Positions 1 through 8,495 of a stretch of DNA of 64,000 nucleotides are shown piece by piece. Made by a program: the position numbers and the translations under genes. Each line of letters opens with the position of its first letter. The stretch's first letter is position 1. The notes under the pieces were generated by a model. It made no database searches. It worked only from the letters and a program-made list of their open reading frames with translations, and was not told where the DNA came from. The stretch is from Blautia hansenii DSM 20583 (GTDB lineage Bacteria > Bacillota > Clostridia > Lachnospirales > Lachnospiraceae): the NCBI RefSeq assembly GCF_002222595.2, contig NZ_CP022413.2, forward strand, positions 2,627,501 to 2,691,500. Direction: 5' to 3'.

Positions 1-63
1 TTGTTTTTCTTCTGCCTGAATACGTTTTAAAATTTCCTCCGGAGTGCTTCTGTCACTGCTCAT
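1..63 (-). CDS. kdpD: KdpD sensor kinase, N-terminus only (window edge)
   Basis: Only the first 21 codons are visible, starting at an ATG whose complement lies at 61-63. The peptide begins MSSDRSTPEEILKRI, matching the short N-terminal lead-in of KdpD before its Walker A region. It starts 3 nt after the kdpC stop, so it is the last visible member of the kdp operon. KdpD is the membrane histidine kinase that senses potassium limitation and phosphorylates KdpE. The assignment rests on operon position and the short N-terminal sequence; the kinase domains are outside the window. Confidence 0.75.
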   Translation of the reverse strand, partial: MSSDRSTPEEILKRIQAEEKQ

Positions 64-66
64 TTT

Positions 67-699
67 TTATTCACCCATTGCTTCTGCAATATCAATATTA
101 CATTCTAATACATTTACTTCTTCTTCACCGAAGATGCCGAATACCTTTTTTTCTGTATTATTATCTACGATATTCTGAACTTCTTCTTCAGAGAGTCCAC
201 TTGCTGCCGCAACAATAGGGAGCTGTACCTTAGCAGCCTCCGGACTAATATGTGGATCCAAGCCGGAGCCTGAAGCAGTCAGCATATCTGCCGGTATCTC
301 TCCTTTAAATTCTTCGCCTGTTACTTCTTTATAACGTTCCTTGAAAGCTTTTACATCTTCCTCTACACGTTTCTCAAGGTCTTTGCTGCTTGGAGCATAA
401 TTAAAGCTTCCTGATGAAACTCCTTCATATTCTCCACTTTCTTTTTCTTCTTTTGTATAGGTATTATAATTTACAGAGGAAATTCTTCCGTGAAAATATT
501 GGTCACCTTCAAACTCCTGCCCTACGATTTCTGAACCTGCCGCCTTACCATTTACTTTGACAATACTTCCATTTGCCTGTTTAGGAAAAATAGCCTGTCC
601 CGCTGCTGTTAAAAGCAGGGGATAGACAACTCCGCATAAAACCAGCAGTACAAGAGTAACTGCCAATGCTCTTTTTAAATATCTTCCAAAATTCTTCAT
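67..699 (-). CDS. kdpC: KdpC, potassium-transporting ATPase subunit C
   Basis: KdpC is the single-span subunit of the KdpFABC potassium pump and stabilises nucleotide binding by KdpB. The 210-residue protein has one N-terminal membrane helix (about residues 9-32, LAVTLVLLVLCGVVYPLLLT) and a mainly extracytoplasmic body. It contains the family segments FPKQANGS and SGLDPHISPEAA. The length is usual for the family. It lies 15 nt downstream of kdpB and 3 nt upstream of kdpD on the minus strand. Confidence 0.97.
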   Translation of the reverse strand: MKNFGRYLKRALAVTLVLLVLCGVVYPLLLTAAGQAIFPKQANGSIVKVNGKAAGSEIVGQEFEGDQYFHGRISSVNYNTYTKEEKESGEYEGVSSGSFNYAPSSKDLEKRVEEDVKAFKERYKEVTGEEFKGEIPADMLTASGSGLDPHISPEAAKVQLPIVAAASGLSEEEVQNIVDNNTEKKVFGIFGEEEVNVLECNIDIAEAMGE

Positions 700-714
700 A
701 TCTTCACCTCAAAA

Positions 715-2772
715 TTATAATCCAAGCAAAGCCAGTAAAGGCGTTACCAGAATATCAATTAATTTAATTCCGATAAATGGAACAATTACACCGCCAAGTC
801 CGTAAATGCTCATATTTTTTAACAGCATTTTTTCAGAACGCATTGGTTTATATTTTACACCACGCATAGCAATGGGGATTAAGCATGGAATAATAATTGC
901 ATTAAAAATCAATGCTGACAAAATAGCGCTAAACGGTGTAGACAAGCTCATAATATTTAAAATGTTCATCTGCGGAATTACCAGAGTAAACATAGCAGGA
1001 ATAATTGCAAAATATTTGGCTACATCGTTTGCAATACTGAAGGTTGTTAAAGAGCCTCGTGTAATCAAAAGCTGTTTTCCGATTTCTACAACCTCCAGAA
1101 CCTTTGTAGGGTCAGAGTCCAAATCTACCATATTTGCAGCTTCTTTGGCTGCTGTTGTACCACTGTTCATTGCCAGTCCAACATCTGCCTGAGCAAGTGC
1201 CGGTGCGTCATTTGTACCATCACCTGTCATTGCTACGATTTTTCCCTCTGCCTGCTCTTTTTTAATGGCTTCGATTTTATCTTCCGGTTTACATTCTGCA
1301 ATAAATCCGTCTACACCTGCTTCCTTAGCAATCGTTGCTGCTGTAAGCGGGTTATCACCGGTACACATAATTGTTTTAATCCCGATTTCACGCAGACGTT
1401 CAAATCGTTCTACCAATCCCGGTTTTACCGTATCCTTCAGATAAATAACACCATAAATCACATATCCGGCGCATACAACCAAGGGTGTTCCTCCTAAGCT
1501 TGATATTTCTGTTACAATACTGTCTAAATCTTCCGGAATAACACCGTTGTTTTCCTGCACATAAGCTTTAATGGCCTCACTGGCGCCTTTTCTTATCTGT
1601 GTACCGTCTTTTAGATTTACTCCGCTCATTTTTGTCTGTGCAGTAAATTCTACAAATTCCATCTGGTCTTTGGCATCTTCTTTAATATTTGTACCCAAAG
1701 TTCTTGCCAGCTCCACAACAGATTTTCCTTCCGGTGTGGCATCACACAGAGAAGTCATAACACTGTAATCAATTAAATCCTCTTTCTTTTTACCTTTTAC
1801 AGGACGAAAATCTGCTGCCAGACGATTACCGAAAGTGATTGTACCTGTTTTGTCTAAAATCATAGTATCTACATCGCCGCATGCTTCTACTGCTTTTCCT
1901 GACATTGCAATTACGTTAAATCTTGTTACTCTGTCCATACCGGCAATACCGATTGCAGATAACAAACCACCGATTGTCGTTGGAATGAGACACACCAGCA
2001 AAGCAATCATGGTTGCCATTGGAATTTTTGCCCCTGCATAATCAGAAAAGCAATATAATGTAACAACTACAATAAGGAAAATGATTGTCAAACTTACCAA
2101 CAAAGTATTCAGCGCTATTTCATTTGGTGTTTTCTGTCTGGAAGCACCCTCTACCAAAGAAATCATTTTATCCAGAAATGATTTTCCCGGTTCTGAAGTA
2201 ATTCTGATTTTCAACCAGTCGCTCACTACTGTTGTACCACCTGTAACAGAGGAGAAGTCGCCGCCTGCCTCTCTTGTAACAGGAGCACTTTCTCCTGTAA
2301 TGGCAGACTCATCTACGGATGCAACACCTTCGATTACTTCACCGTCATTAGGAATAACTTCGTTCATTCTTACCATAACGATGTCTCCCTTTTTCAGTTC
2401 AGAAGCATTTACAACCTTTTCTGTTCCATCTTTCAGTACCAAATTTGCAACAGTATCTTTTTTTGTTTTCTTTAAGGAGTCTGCCTGAGCTTTTCCTCTT
2501 CCTTCTGCCACAGACTCTGCAAAGTTTGCAAATAAAATTGTCACAAAAAGAATTACTGATACAATACCATTGTAAACTCTCAGACCACTGTCATCTCCGA
2601 AAATGGTTGGGAAGAAGGTCATTACAAGCGTAATGAAAAATCCAACTTCTACTACAAACATAACGGGATTTTTTATCATATATCTGGGACTCAGTTTCTT
2701 GAAAGCTCCTATAACAGAGCTTTTCAATATATCCTTTGTAATAAATTTTGTCTTCTTATCTTGTTTTCCCAT
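715..2772 (-). CDS. kdpB: KdpB, P-type ATPase subunit of the Kdp pump
   Basis: KdpB is the catalytic P-type ATPase that powers K+ uptake through KdpA. The 685-residue protein has TGES at residues 159-162, DKTGT with the phosphorylated aspartate at D307, and [11 protein letters not shown] in the P domain, so all catalytic motifs are present. Serine 162 of TGES corresponds to the serine known from E. coli KdpB to be phosphorylated when potassium is high. Flanking hydrophobic blocks give the expected membrane helices. It sits between kdpA and kdpC. Confidence 0.98.
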   Translation of the reverse strand: MGKQDKKTKFITKDILKSSVIGAFKKLSPRYMIKNPVMFVVEVGFFITLVMTFFPTIFGDDSGLRVYNGIVSVILFVTILFANFAESVAEGRGKAQADSLKKTKKDTVANLVLKDGTEKVVNASELKKGDIVMVRMNEVIPNDGEVIEGVASVDESAITGESAPVTREAGGDFSSVTGGTTVVSDWLKIRITSEPGKSFLDKMISLVEGASRQKTPNEIALNTLLVSLTIIFLIVVVTLYCFSDYAGAKIPMATMIALLVCLIPTTIGGLLSAIGIAGMDRVTRFNVIAMSGKAVEACGDVDTMILDKTGTITFGNRLAADFRPVKGKKKEDLIDYSVMTSLCDATPEGKSVVELARTLGTNIKEDAKDQMEFVEFTAQTKMSGVNLKDGTQIRKGASEAIKAYVQENNGVIPEDLDSIVTEISSLGGTPLVVCAGYVIYGVIYLKDTVKPGLVERFERLREIGIKTIMCTGDNPLTAATIAKEAGVDGFIAECKPEDKIEAIKKEQAEGKIVAMTGDGTNDAPALAQADVGLAMNSGTTAAKEAANMVDLDSDPTKVLEVVEIGKQLLITRGSLTTFSIANDVAKYFAIIPAMFTLVIPQMNILNIMSLSTPFSAILSALIFNAIIIPCLIPIAMRGVKYKPMRSEKMLLKNMSIYGLGGVIVPFIGIKLIDILVTPLLALLGL

Positions 2773-2794
2773 TTTAATTACAATCCTTTCTGTT

Positions 2795-4504
2795 TTACGG
2801 CATCCATAAAGTCAAATGCTCTGCAATAGGGCCAAGCGCCAATGCAGGGAAGAATGTCAATGCGGCAAAGATATAAACTACTGCTACTAAAATCGCTATA
2901 AAAATCACATTGTCCGTTCTTAATGTACCAACTGTTTCATTAACTTTGCGTTTTGCAAGCATACTTCCTGCAATGGCAAGCTGTGCAACGATTGCTATGT
3001 AACGTCCAAAGAACATTGCAAGTCCTGTTGTAATATTCCAGAAGTAGCTGTTATCTGCAAGTCCTTCAAATCCGGAACCATTATTTGCAGCAGAAGAAGT
3101 GTATTCATAAAGAACCTGTGATAATCCATGAAATCCTTCATTGGTAATACCTGCCTGCCCTGCCCCTGTCATAACTGCCAGAGCAGAAAATCCTAAGATT
3201 AAAAGAGGATGAACAATCAATACCAGCGCTACCAGCTTCATTTCTTTTCCTTCGATCTTTTTGCCCAGATATTCAGGCGTACGTCCTATCATCAAGCCGC
3301 ACAGGAATACGGCAAGTATAACGTACATAATCATATTCATCAAACCAACGCCTTTACCGCCAAACACGCAGTTTAACATCATGTGCAGCATAGGCACCAT
3401 ACCACCAAGAGGGGTTAATGTATCGTGCATATTATTGACAGTACCTGTGGTAAAGGAAGTTGTTGTGGTAGTAAACAGAGTCGATTGTGCAATTCCAAAG
3501 CGGACTTCCTTTCCTTCCATACTTCCCATGTCCTGATTTAATCCTGCCTGTTCCAGTGCAGGATTTCCTGCCATTTCAGATGTAAAGCAAATGGTAAGAC
3601 CTACGATAAACAGAATAGACATTGCGGCAAAAATAGTTCTTCCCTGATTTCCAAAGAGAACTTTTTTATTCTCCTGTTTTTTCCGTTTCATTGTCATTTT
3701 TCCAAAGGTAATCACACATGCTCCCGGCAAAATCATCATGGAAAATAATTCTATCAAATTAGAAATAATGGTTGGATTTTCAAATGGTGTTGTAGAGTTT
3801 GCACCGAAAAATCCACCGCCGTTTGTTCCCAGATGCTTAATGCTTTCCAAGGAAGCTACCGGTCCCATTGCCAAATCCTGAAACTGTCCTTCAATGGTCT
3901 GTACTGTCTGATTTGCTTCCAGTGTCTGCGGAACGCCCTGCCATATAAGTAACAAGCCTGCGATAAAAGATACAGGGATTAAAATACGTGTGGTAATTCT
4001 TACCATGTCTTCATAGAAGTTACCCACATCTTTTTGTTTTCCTGCCAGTCCTCTGCAAAACGCCATACATGCTGCATATCCGCTTGCTGCTGATACAAAC
4101 ATCATAAAGATAATAACCAGCATCTGGCTTAAATAGGAAAGTCCTGACTCACCGGAATAATGCTGCAGGTTTGTATTTGTCATAAAACTGATAATGGTAT
4201 TAAAGGAAAGCGTTGGCTCCATTGCTTCAATCCCATTAGGGTTTGCAAATAAAATTCCTTGCAGTCTTAATACCAGATATCCGATAAATACCATAACCGC
4301 ATTTGTTGTTAATAAATGCAGCGCATACTGTTTCCAGTTCATTCCCTCTCTGCCGATATGACAAATTTTGTAAATGGTATTGTCTAGCGGATTAAAAATC
4401 TTATCGGCGAAGGTCTTTTGTTTTGTAGCAATATGATACATATAAGTTCCCATTGGAATTACCAGTATCATGAATATTGCAAGTGTAAGTACAATCTGTA
4501 ACAT
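2795..4504 (-). CDS. kdpA: KdpA, potassium-translocating subunit
   Basis: KdpA is the channel-like subunit (SKT superfamily) that selects and carries K+. The 569-residue protein is almost entirely hydrophobic with about ten membrane helices and shows the pore-loop sequence [20 protein letters not shown]. The length is normal. The start ATG at 4504 follows a GGAGGAGAAAAGG ribosome site. It begins 30 nt after the kdpF stop and is followed by kdpB after 22 nt. Confidence 0.98.
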   Translation of the reverse strand: MLQIVLTLAIFMILVIPMGTYMYHIATKQKTFADKIFNPLDNTIYKICHIGREGMNWKQYALHLLTTNAVMVFIGYLVLRLQGILFANPNGIEAMEPTLSFNTIISFMTNTNLQHYSGESGLSYLSQMLVIIFMMFVSAASGYAACMAFCRGLAGKQKDVGNFYEDMVRITTRILIPVSFIAGLLLIWQGVPQTLEANQTVQTIEGQFQDLAMGPVASLESIKHLGTNGGGFFGANSTTPFENPTIISNLIELFSMMILPGACVITFGKMTMKRKKQENKKVLFGNQGRTIFAAMSILFIVGLTICFTSEMAGNPALEQAGLNQDMGSMEGKEVRFGIAQSTLFTTTTTSFTTGTVNNMHDTLTPLGGMVPMLHMMLNCVFGGKGVGLMNMIMYVILAVFLCGLMIGRTPEYLGKKIEGKEMKLVALVLIVHPLLILGFSALAVMTGAGQAGITNEGFHGLSQVLYEYTSSAANNGSGFEGLADNSYFWNITTGLAMFFGRYIAIVAQLAIAGSMLAKRKVNETVGTLRTDNVIFIAILVAVVYIFAALTFFPALALGPIAEHLTLWMP

Positions 4505-4534
4505 TCCTTTTCTCCTCCAAGCTTCCTTTATGTC

Positions 4535-4612
4535 TTACAGTTTCTCCGGATAAATCAAAGCATAAAACAAATATCCGGCAAGCAATAAAATAATCATACC
4601 TAATAAAATCAT
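4535..4612 (-). CDS. kdpF: KdpF, 25-residue stabilising subunit
   Basis: A 25-residue single-helix protein (MILLGMIILLLAGYLFYALI, then YPEKL) directly upstream of kdpA. Its size and pattern, a hydrophobic helix followed by LxYAL and a short polar tail, match KdpF, the small subunit that stabilises the KdpABC complex. The ATG at 4610-4612 overlaps the stop of the preceding small gene in an ATGA arrangement, implying coupled translation, and is preceded by AAGGAGGAG. Confidence 0.9.
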   Translation of the reverse strand: MILLGMIILLLAGYLFYALIYPEKL

Positions 4613-4731
4613 TTGCGCTCCTCCTTAGAAACGGTAATTCCTACCTGTTTTTCACACCAGTCAGCCAAAAGCTTCATACTGCCAAAGCATATTGCCAGAA
4701 TTAAAATCATCAATAAATCCATATTCTTCAT
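4609..4731 (-). CDS. Small membrane protein at head of kdp operon
   Basis: A 40-residue reading frame starting MKNMDLLMILILAICFGSMK, with one N-terminal hydrophobic helix followed by a charged tail LADWCEKQVGITVSKEERK. It has a GGAAGAAAGAGAG ribosome site and overlaps kdpF by 4 nt, which supports real translation. It is the first gene after the kdp promoter. It is not part of the classical KdpFABC complex. An accessory role in the pump is inferred only from position, and I do not recognise a named family. Confidence 0.75.
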   Translation of the reverse strand: MKNMDLLMILILAICFGSMKLLADWCEKQVGITVSKEERK

Positions 4732-4759
4732 CTCTCTTTCTTCCTTTATGGCAGAACCT

Positions 4760-4826
4760 AGTGTAGCATAGGTAATTTTAAATTCGTGTTATAATACAGA
4801 GGCGAGGTATTAAAATGGTATTAAAA
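4760..4826 (-). promoter_or_regulatory. kdp promoter with tandem KdpE-like operator
   Basis: Two copies of GGTATTAAAA (4806-4815 and 4817-4826) lie in direct repeat with an 11-bp period, the arrangement bound by OmpR-family regulators such as KdpE. Downstream on the minus strand, TACACT (complement of 4760-4765, within TATGCTACACT) can serve as -10. The repeats would then sit at about -53 to -73, close to the -71 to -55 KdpE footprint known for E. coli kdpFABC. TATTAT (4791-4796) is an alternative -10. Confidence 0.6.
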
Positions 4827-4831
4827 CAGCA

Positions 4832-4860
4832 TAAAAAGGAGGCTGTATAAAACAGCCTCC
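4832..4860 (-). terminator. Terminator after GH125 gene
   Basis: On the minus strand GGAGGCTGT, a 5-nt loop and ACAGCCTCC (4838-4860) form a perfect 9-bp stem followed by TTTTTA (4832-4837). It ends transcription of the mannosidase gene before the kdp promoter. Confidence 0.9.
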
Positions 4861-4897
4861 CCTTTCAAAAGTTCTTCTCTATTCTAAAAATTTTTCT

Positions 4898-6184
4898 TTA
4901 TTTTTCTAAACGATATCCCATGCAGTCTAAGAACAATTCTGCATACATGGCATTTGCCCATGAAAACCATTCTCTTGTAAAGCGAGTATCGTCTTCACAA
5001 CAAAATCCTTCGTGCATAACACCTTTGCCGCCGGTTGTAGCAGCCATTGTTTTTAAAATTTCCATTTTCTTTTCCTGTTCAGTTTCTGTAAGTCCCTGAA
5101 TTGCCATAGCAATATGCCAAACATAGTTGGAAGGTGTATGAGGGCTTCCAATTCCTGCTGCCTTTTCTCCCTTGAAATAGAATGGATTAGCTTCGCTAAG
5201 GAGCAGTCTTCTTGTATTTCCTGCAATTTCCCTATCAGAAGGATATCCCAAATAATCCATGGAAAGAAGACTTGGTACATTGGCATCGTCCATTAAGTTG
5301 TACATACCAAAACCATCTGTTTCATAGGCATATACCATACCGAATTCTTCTGTGAAAGTCTTACCGATTGTTTCAATCGCCTGATAAACCTCATCTTTTA
5401 ATTCTTTTGCTGCCTTGGCAAGCTCCTGATTATGATAAATCTCTGTTTCAATTTCTTCCAGATATCCTAAAACAACTACTGCAAACATATTGGAAGGAAT
5501 TAAATATCCATAAGTACAAGCATCATCACTTGGACGGAAACCGGACCAGATTAAACCTGTTCCTGATTTTACTAATGCTCCCTTACCATCTCTGGAAAGT
5601 GTATCACGATAATATCCATTGTTTCTGTTAAAACGATAAGAAGATTTTTCTTCATGATACTGCTCTGTGTGGAATACTTCCAGAATTTTTTCTACACCTT
5701 TCTGGAAATCTTCATTAAACTGTGTTACACAATCTGCATTTTTCCATAATAAATATGCCAACTGAATTGGGTAGCATAAAGAGTCAATCTCAAATTTTCT
5801 TTCCCATACCCATGGGCTCTGATTTGGATCATCCTTTTCCCAGCAGTCACCGCTTGCAGAATGGTTGAAAGCATTTGCATACTCATCAATATTGATATAC
5901 ATAAACTGTCTTCTCACAAGTCCTGCAATTAACTCACGAATTTCCTCATCTTCCTTTGCAAGGAAGATATATGGACGAAGCTGCGCAGCGGAGTCTCTCA
6001 GCCACATAGCCGGAATATCACCTGTAATTACATGTGTGGTGTTGTTTTCCATTCTCTTTACTGTGGTATCCAATGTGTTTGTATAGCAGGTTACAAATAA
6101 ATCCATCAGTTCTGGATAGTCTTTTGCTTTTCCTCTTAATTCTTCTAAAAATTTGTCCATTGTTTTCTGCATTTGTTCACTCAT
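4898..6184 (-). CDS. GH125 exo-alpha-1,6-mannosidase
   Basis: A 428-residue protein of glycoside hydrolase family 125, which removes alpha-1,6-linked mannose from N-glycan cores by an inverting, metal-independent mechanism. Family segments include GDIPAMWLRDSAAQLRPY (55-72), FNHSASGDCWEKDDP, KFEIDSLCYPIQLAYLLW and SGFRPSDDACTYGYLIPSNM. Aspartate 220 in RPSDD is at the position of the catalytic acid of the Clostridium perfringens enzyme, and E392 in MHEGF is near the proposed base. No signal peptide is seen, so it probably acts on imported mannosides in the cytoplasm. YccF is encoded just upstream, 21 nt away, and may be cotranscribed. Confidence 0.93.
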   Translation of the reverse strand: MSEQMQKTMDKFLEELRGKAKDYPELMDLFVTCYTNTLDTTVKRMENNTTHVITGDIPAMWLRDSAAQLRPYIFLAKEDEEIRELIAGLVRRQFMYINIDEYANAFNHSASGDCWEKDDPNQSPWVWERKFEIDSLCYPIQLAYLLWKNADCVTQFNEDFQKGVEKILEVFHTEQYHEEKSSYRFNRNNGYYRDTLSRDGKGALVKSGTGLIWSGFRPSDDACTYGYLIPSNMFAVVVLGYLEEIETEIYHNQELAKAAKELKDEVYQAIETIGKTFTEEFGMVYAYETDGFGMYNLMDDANVPSLLSMDYLGYPSDREIAGNTRRLLLSEANPFYFKGEKAAGIGSPHTPSNYVWHIAMAIQGLTETEQEKKMEILKTMAATTGGKGVMHEGFCCEDDTRFTREWFSWANAMYAELFLDCMGYRLEK

Positions 6185-6205
6185 TTTTCATAATCCTTTC
6201 TTTTC

Positions 6206-6565
6206 TTATACAATTTCTGCGCCAAAGGGCATAAGCGCCAGCTTTGCAAGCTTAAACTGCTGCAAACCAAAAGGAATGCCTATCACAGTAATACATAAAG
6301 CCACCCCAAAAACCAAATGTTCCAGCGCAAGTGGCAGTCCTGATACCACCAGCCAGATAATATTTAAAATCAAAGAGCCTGCCCCTCCGCCATAAGAAAC
6401 TTCTTTTCCAAAAGGAAAAAAGCTTAAAGATGCAAACTTAAAGCACTGCAGTCCCACAGGAATTCCGATAATCGTAATACACCACAGACATCCTGCCAGA
6501 CACCAGCTAAGACCGGAAATGCAGCCTCCAAAAATAAACCATAACAAGTTCCCTAAACAGCCCAT
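6206..6565 (-). CDS. yccF: YccF family membrane protein
   Basis: A 119-residue membrane protein made of two similar YccF-type halves. Each contains a hydrophobic helix followed by CITIIGIPVGLQCFKFASLS (first half) or CITVIGIPFGLQQFKLAKLA (second half), then a PFG motif (FFPFGKE, LMPFGAE). This internal duplication is diagnostic of the YccF/DUF307 family of inner-membrane proteins, whose function is unknown. It lies 21 nt upstream of the GH125 gene on the same strand. Confidence 0.9.
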   Translation of the reverse strand: MGCLGNLLWFIFGGCISGLSWCLAGCLWCITIIGIPVGLQCFKFASLSFFPFGKEVSYGGGAGSLILNIIWLVVSGLPLALEHLVFGVALCITVIGIPFGLQQFKLAKLALMPFGAEIV

Positions 6566-6638
6566 CTTCTACCTCCTGTTTATTTCTTCCTATCATACCA
6601 TTCTCAAATATCCTGTGCAAGTATTTGTTTTTTCCTTT

Positions 6639-6680
6639 TGTGATTTGGTCACAGATATTCTTCTGTTAAATGCGTATACT
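6639..6680 (+). promoter_or_regulatory. Promoter region of the SDR gene
   Basis: TATACT at 6675-6680 is a good -10, with TSS about 25 nt before the ATG. No good -35 is placed upstream. Instead an inverted repeat TGTGA-N5-TCACA (6639-6653) covers that area, which suggests an activator or repressor site. The regulator is unknown. Confidence 0.4.
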
Positions 6681-6710
6681 AAACATATCAATTTTACGAG
6701 GTGAATATTT

Positions 6711-7457
6711 ATGAGATTAAAAGATAAAGTAGCAATTATAACCGGAGGAAGCAGAGGTATTGGATATGCCACTGCCGATGCATTTTTAAGAGAAGGCGCA
6801 ACTGTAATCTTAACTGCCAGTTCTATGCAGTCTGCCCAAAAAGCAGTTGCACAGTTAAAAGAAAAATACCCTGACTCCACAGTAGTAGGAATTAGCCCTG
6901 ATTTAAGTGATTTAAAAGCTGTAAGAGCCGAATTTAAAAGCGTCACTTCACAATACGGATGTGTAGACATTCTTGTCAACAATGCCGGAGTTTCGGAAAG
7001 CACACTTTTTACTGATTATACAGAAGAAATGTTTGATAAAGTTATGGACTTAAATGTAAAAGGCGTATTCAATGCTACCAAAGCAGCATCTGAATGTATG
7101 GTAGCACGCAAGAAAGGTGTTATTTTAAGTACCTCTTCTATGGTAAGTATTTACGGACAGCCAAGCGGTATTGCCTATCCTACTTCCAAATTTGCGGTAA
7201 ATGGTCTTACGGTATCTCTTGCACGAGAACTGGGGCCAAAAGGGATTCGTGTAAATGCAGTAGCCCCCGGAATTACAGAAACAGACATGATGAAGGCAGT
7301 TCCAAAGGAAGTCATCGAACCGATGATTGCTCAAATTCCTTTACGCCGTCTGGGACAACCGGAGGACATTGCTAATGCTTTTGTATTTCTAGCTTCTGAT
7401 GAGGCTTCTTATATTACAGGCGTAGTGCTGAGTGTGGATGGGCTTGCCCGCACATAA
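6711..7457 (+). CDS. Short-chain dehydrogenase, BaiA-like
   Basis: A 248-residue classical SDR oxidoreductase (NAD(P)-dependent). The cofactor motif TGGSRGIG is at 11-18, NNAG at 90-93, structural N115, and the catalytic set S143, Y156 and K160 (YPTSK). The sequence, including DLSDLKAV, VKGVFNATKAASECM, KKGVILSTSS and APGITETDM, resembles the BaiA 3-alpha-hydroxysteroid dehydrogenases of bile-acid-transforming clostridia more than FabG in my memory, but substrate cannot be read from sequence. ATG 6711 follows ACGAGGTGA. It is a single gene, convergent with the LysR gene. Confidence 0.85.
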   Translation: MRLKDKVAIITGGSRGIGYATADAFLREGATVILTASSMQSAQKAVAQLKEKYPDSTVVGISPDLSDLKAVRAEFKSVTSQYGCVDILVNNAGVSESTLFTDYTEEMFDKVMDLNVKGVFNATKAASECMVARKKGVILSTSSMVSIYGQPSGIAYPTSKFAVNGLTVSLARELGPKGIRVNAVAPGITETDMMKAVPKEVIEPMIAQIPLRRLGQPEDIANAFVFLASDEASYITGVVLSVDGLART

Positions 7458-7461
7458 TCCC

Positions 7462-7503
7462 AAAAGGAGAGCGCTCAATATTTAATGAGTCTGCTCTCCT
7501 TTT
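7462..7503. terminator. Bidirectional terminator between SDR and LysR genes
   Basis: AAAAGGAGAGC (7462-7472) pairs with GCTCTCCTTTT (7493-7503) and has an inner CTCA/TGAG pairing. A-rich and T-rich flanks allow termination on both strands. The hairpin overlaps the last codons of the convergent LysR gene. Confidence 0.85.
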
Positions 7504-8366
7504 ACCATGTCTATAAACACTTGCATCTGAGGTGTAATCCACTTATTTTTATAGTGCAATAATTGGCTGTACATTTTTACACCGGGTAAATCTGTATCAA
7601 GCTGCCTGAGTTTTCCTCTTTTTAATTCCTTTCTCACCGTAAATTCCGGCAAAAAAGAAACACCCATTCCCCTTTTCAATAAATTGATAATTGTCTCTGT
7701 ATTCCCAATCTCCAACACAGGTGAAATTCTTAAATCACGTTCTGATAAAAGTCGCTCTAATTCATAATGATAGGCTGCTCCCCTCTCTGTAAGAAGAAAA
7801 GGTTCCTGTACCAATTCCTGTATCTGTATTTTTCTCTTTTCCTGTCTTTCTTTTCCCAATGTAACAAAAATAATTTCTTCTGTTCTTTGCATTGCACAAG
7901 GCCACTCCGGATTACAAATTTTCTGGTCCAAAGTAAAAATCAAATCCAAATCATTTCCCTTGGCCATATCAAGTAAATCTGCGGTTTTTCCGGATTTAAT
8001 TACAATTTCAATCTCAGGACAAAGCTTATGAAGCTTTAATATTAAATCAGGCAGCAATGCCGTACAAATCGACTCTACACCCCCTATTCTCAACGTCCCC
8101 TTCGGTACACTGTTTTTCTTCGAAAAATCAAGGGCACGATTCGTCACCCTCATAATTTCGTTTGCATAAAAAACAAATTCCTGCCCTTTCTCTGTTAAAT
8201 AAACTCTTTTCCCTATTCTTTCAAAAAGCTGTGTATCTAATTCTTTTTCTAACTGTTGTATCTGTACCGTAACTGCTGATTGTGAATAGCCCAACTGCTC
8301 TGCTGCTTTCGAAAAGTTTTGTGTCCCTGCTACCTTTAAAAAAGTAGCGATATTTCTAATTTCCAT
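7482..8366 (-). CDS. LysR-family transcriptional regulator
   Basis: A 294-residue LysR-type regulator. The N-terminal winged HTH is clear (FLKVAGTQNFSKAAEQLGYS, then QSAVTVQIQQLEKELDTQLF), followed by a periplasmic-binding-like effector domain (GTLRIGGVES to LLHYKN). It is divergently transcribed from the aromatic amino acid decarboxylase with 129 bp between the starts, the standard layout for a LysR regulator and its target. It therefore probably controls that gene, perhaps in response to an aromatic amino acid; the effector is inference. Confidence 0.93.
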   Translation of the reverse strand: MEIRNIATFLKVAGTQNFSKAAEQLGYSQSAVTVQIQQLEKELDTQLFERIGKRVYLTEKGQEFVFYANEIMRVTNRALDFSKKNSVPKGTLRIGGVESICTALLPDLILKLHKLCPEIEIVIKSGKTADLLDMAKGNDLDLIFTLDQKICNPEWPCAMQRTEEIIFVTLGKERQEKRKIQIQELVQEPFLLTERGAAYHYELERLLSERDLRISPVLEIGNTETIINLLKRGMGVSFLPEFTVRKELKRGKLRQLDTDLPGVKMYSQLLHYKNKWITPQMQVFIDMVKGEQTH

Positions 8367-8426
8367 ATCTTCCTCTTATTATTTTTTTTCATATATATTA
8401 TAAAATTTATCAATTTAACAAATAAA

Positions 8427-8451
8427 TAGTTTTAGTGTAAACTACTATATT
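8427..8451 (+). promoter_or_regulatory. Probable LysR site and decarboxylase promoter
   Basis: The interrupted palindrome TAGTTT-N6-AAACTA (8427-8444) overlaps the -35 area of a promoter whose -10 is TATATT (8446-8451). The -35 itself is weak, as expected for an activator-dependent LysR target. It lies 45 nt before the decarboxylase ATG. Confidence 0.5.
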
Positions 8452-8495
8452 AAAGGCGTCAAGATAACAATGAAACTTTAGGAGTTGATAATATT

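Noticed and set aside
6639..6653. TGTGA-N5-TCACA as a CRP/FNR site
   Set aside because: The spacing is 5 bp rather than the usual 6 or 4 and no CRP-family gene is in view, so I list it only as an unassigned inverted repeat.
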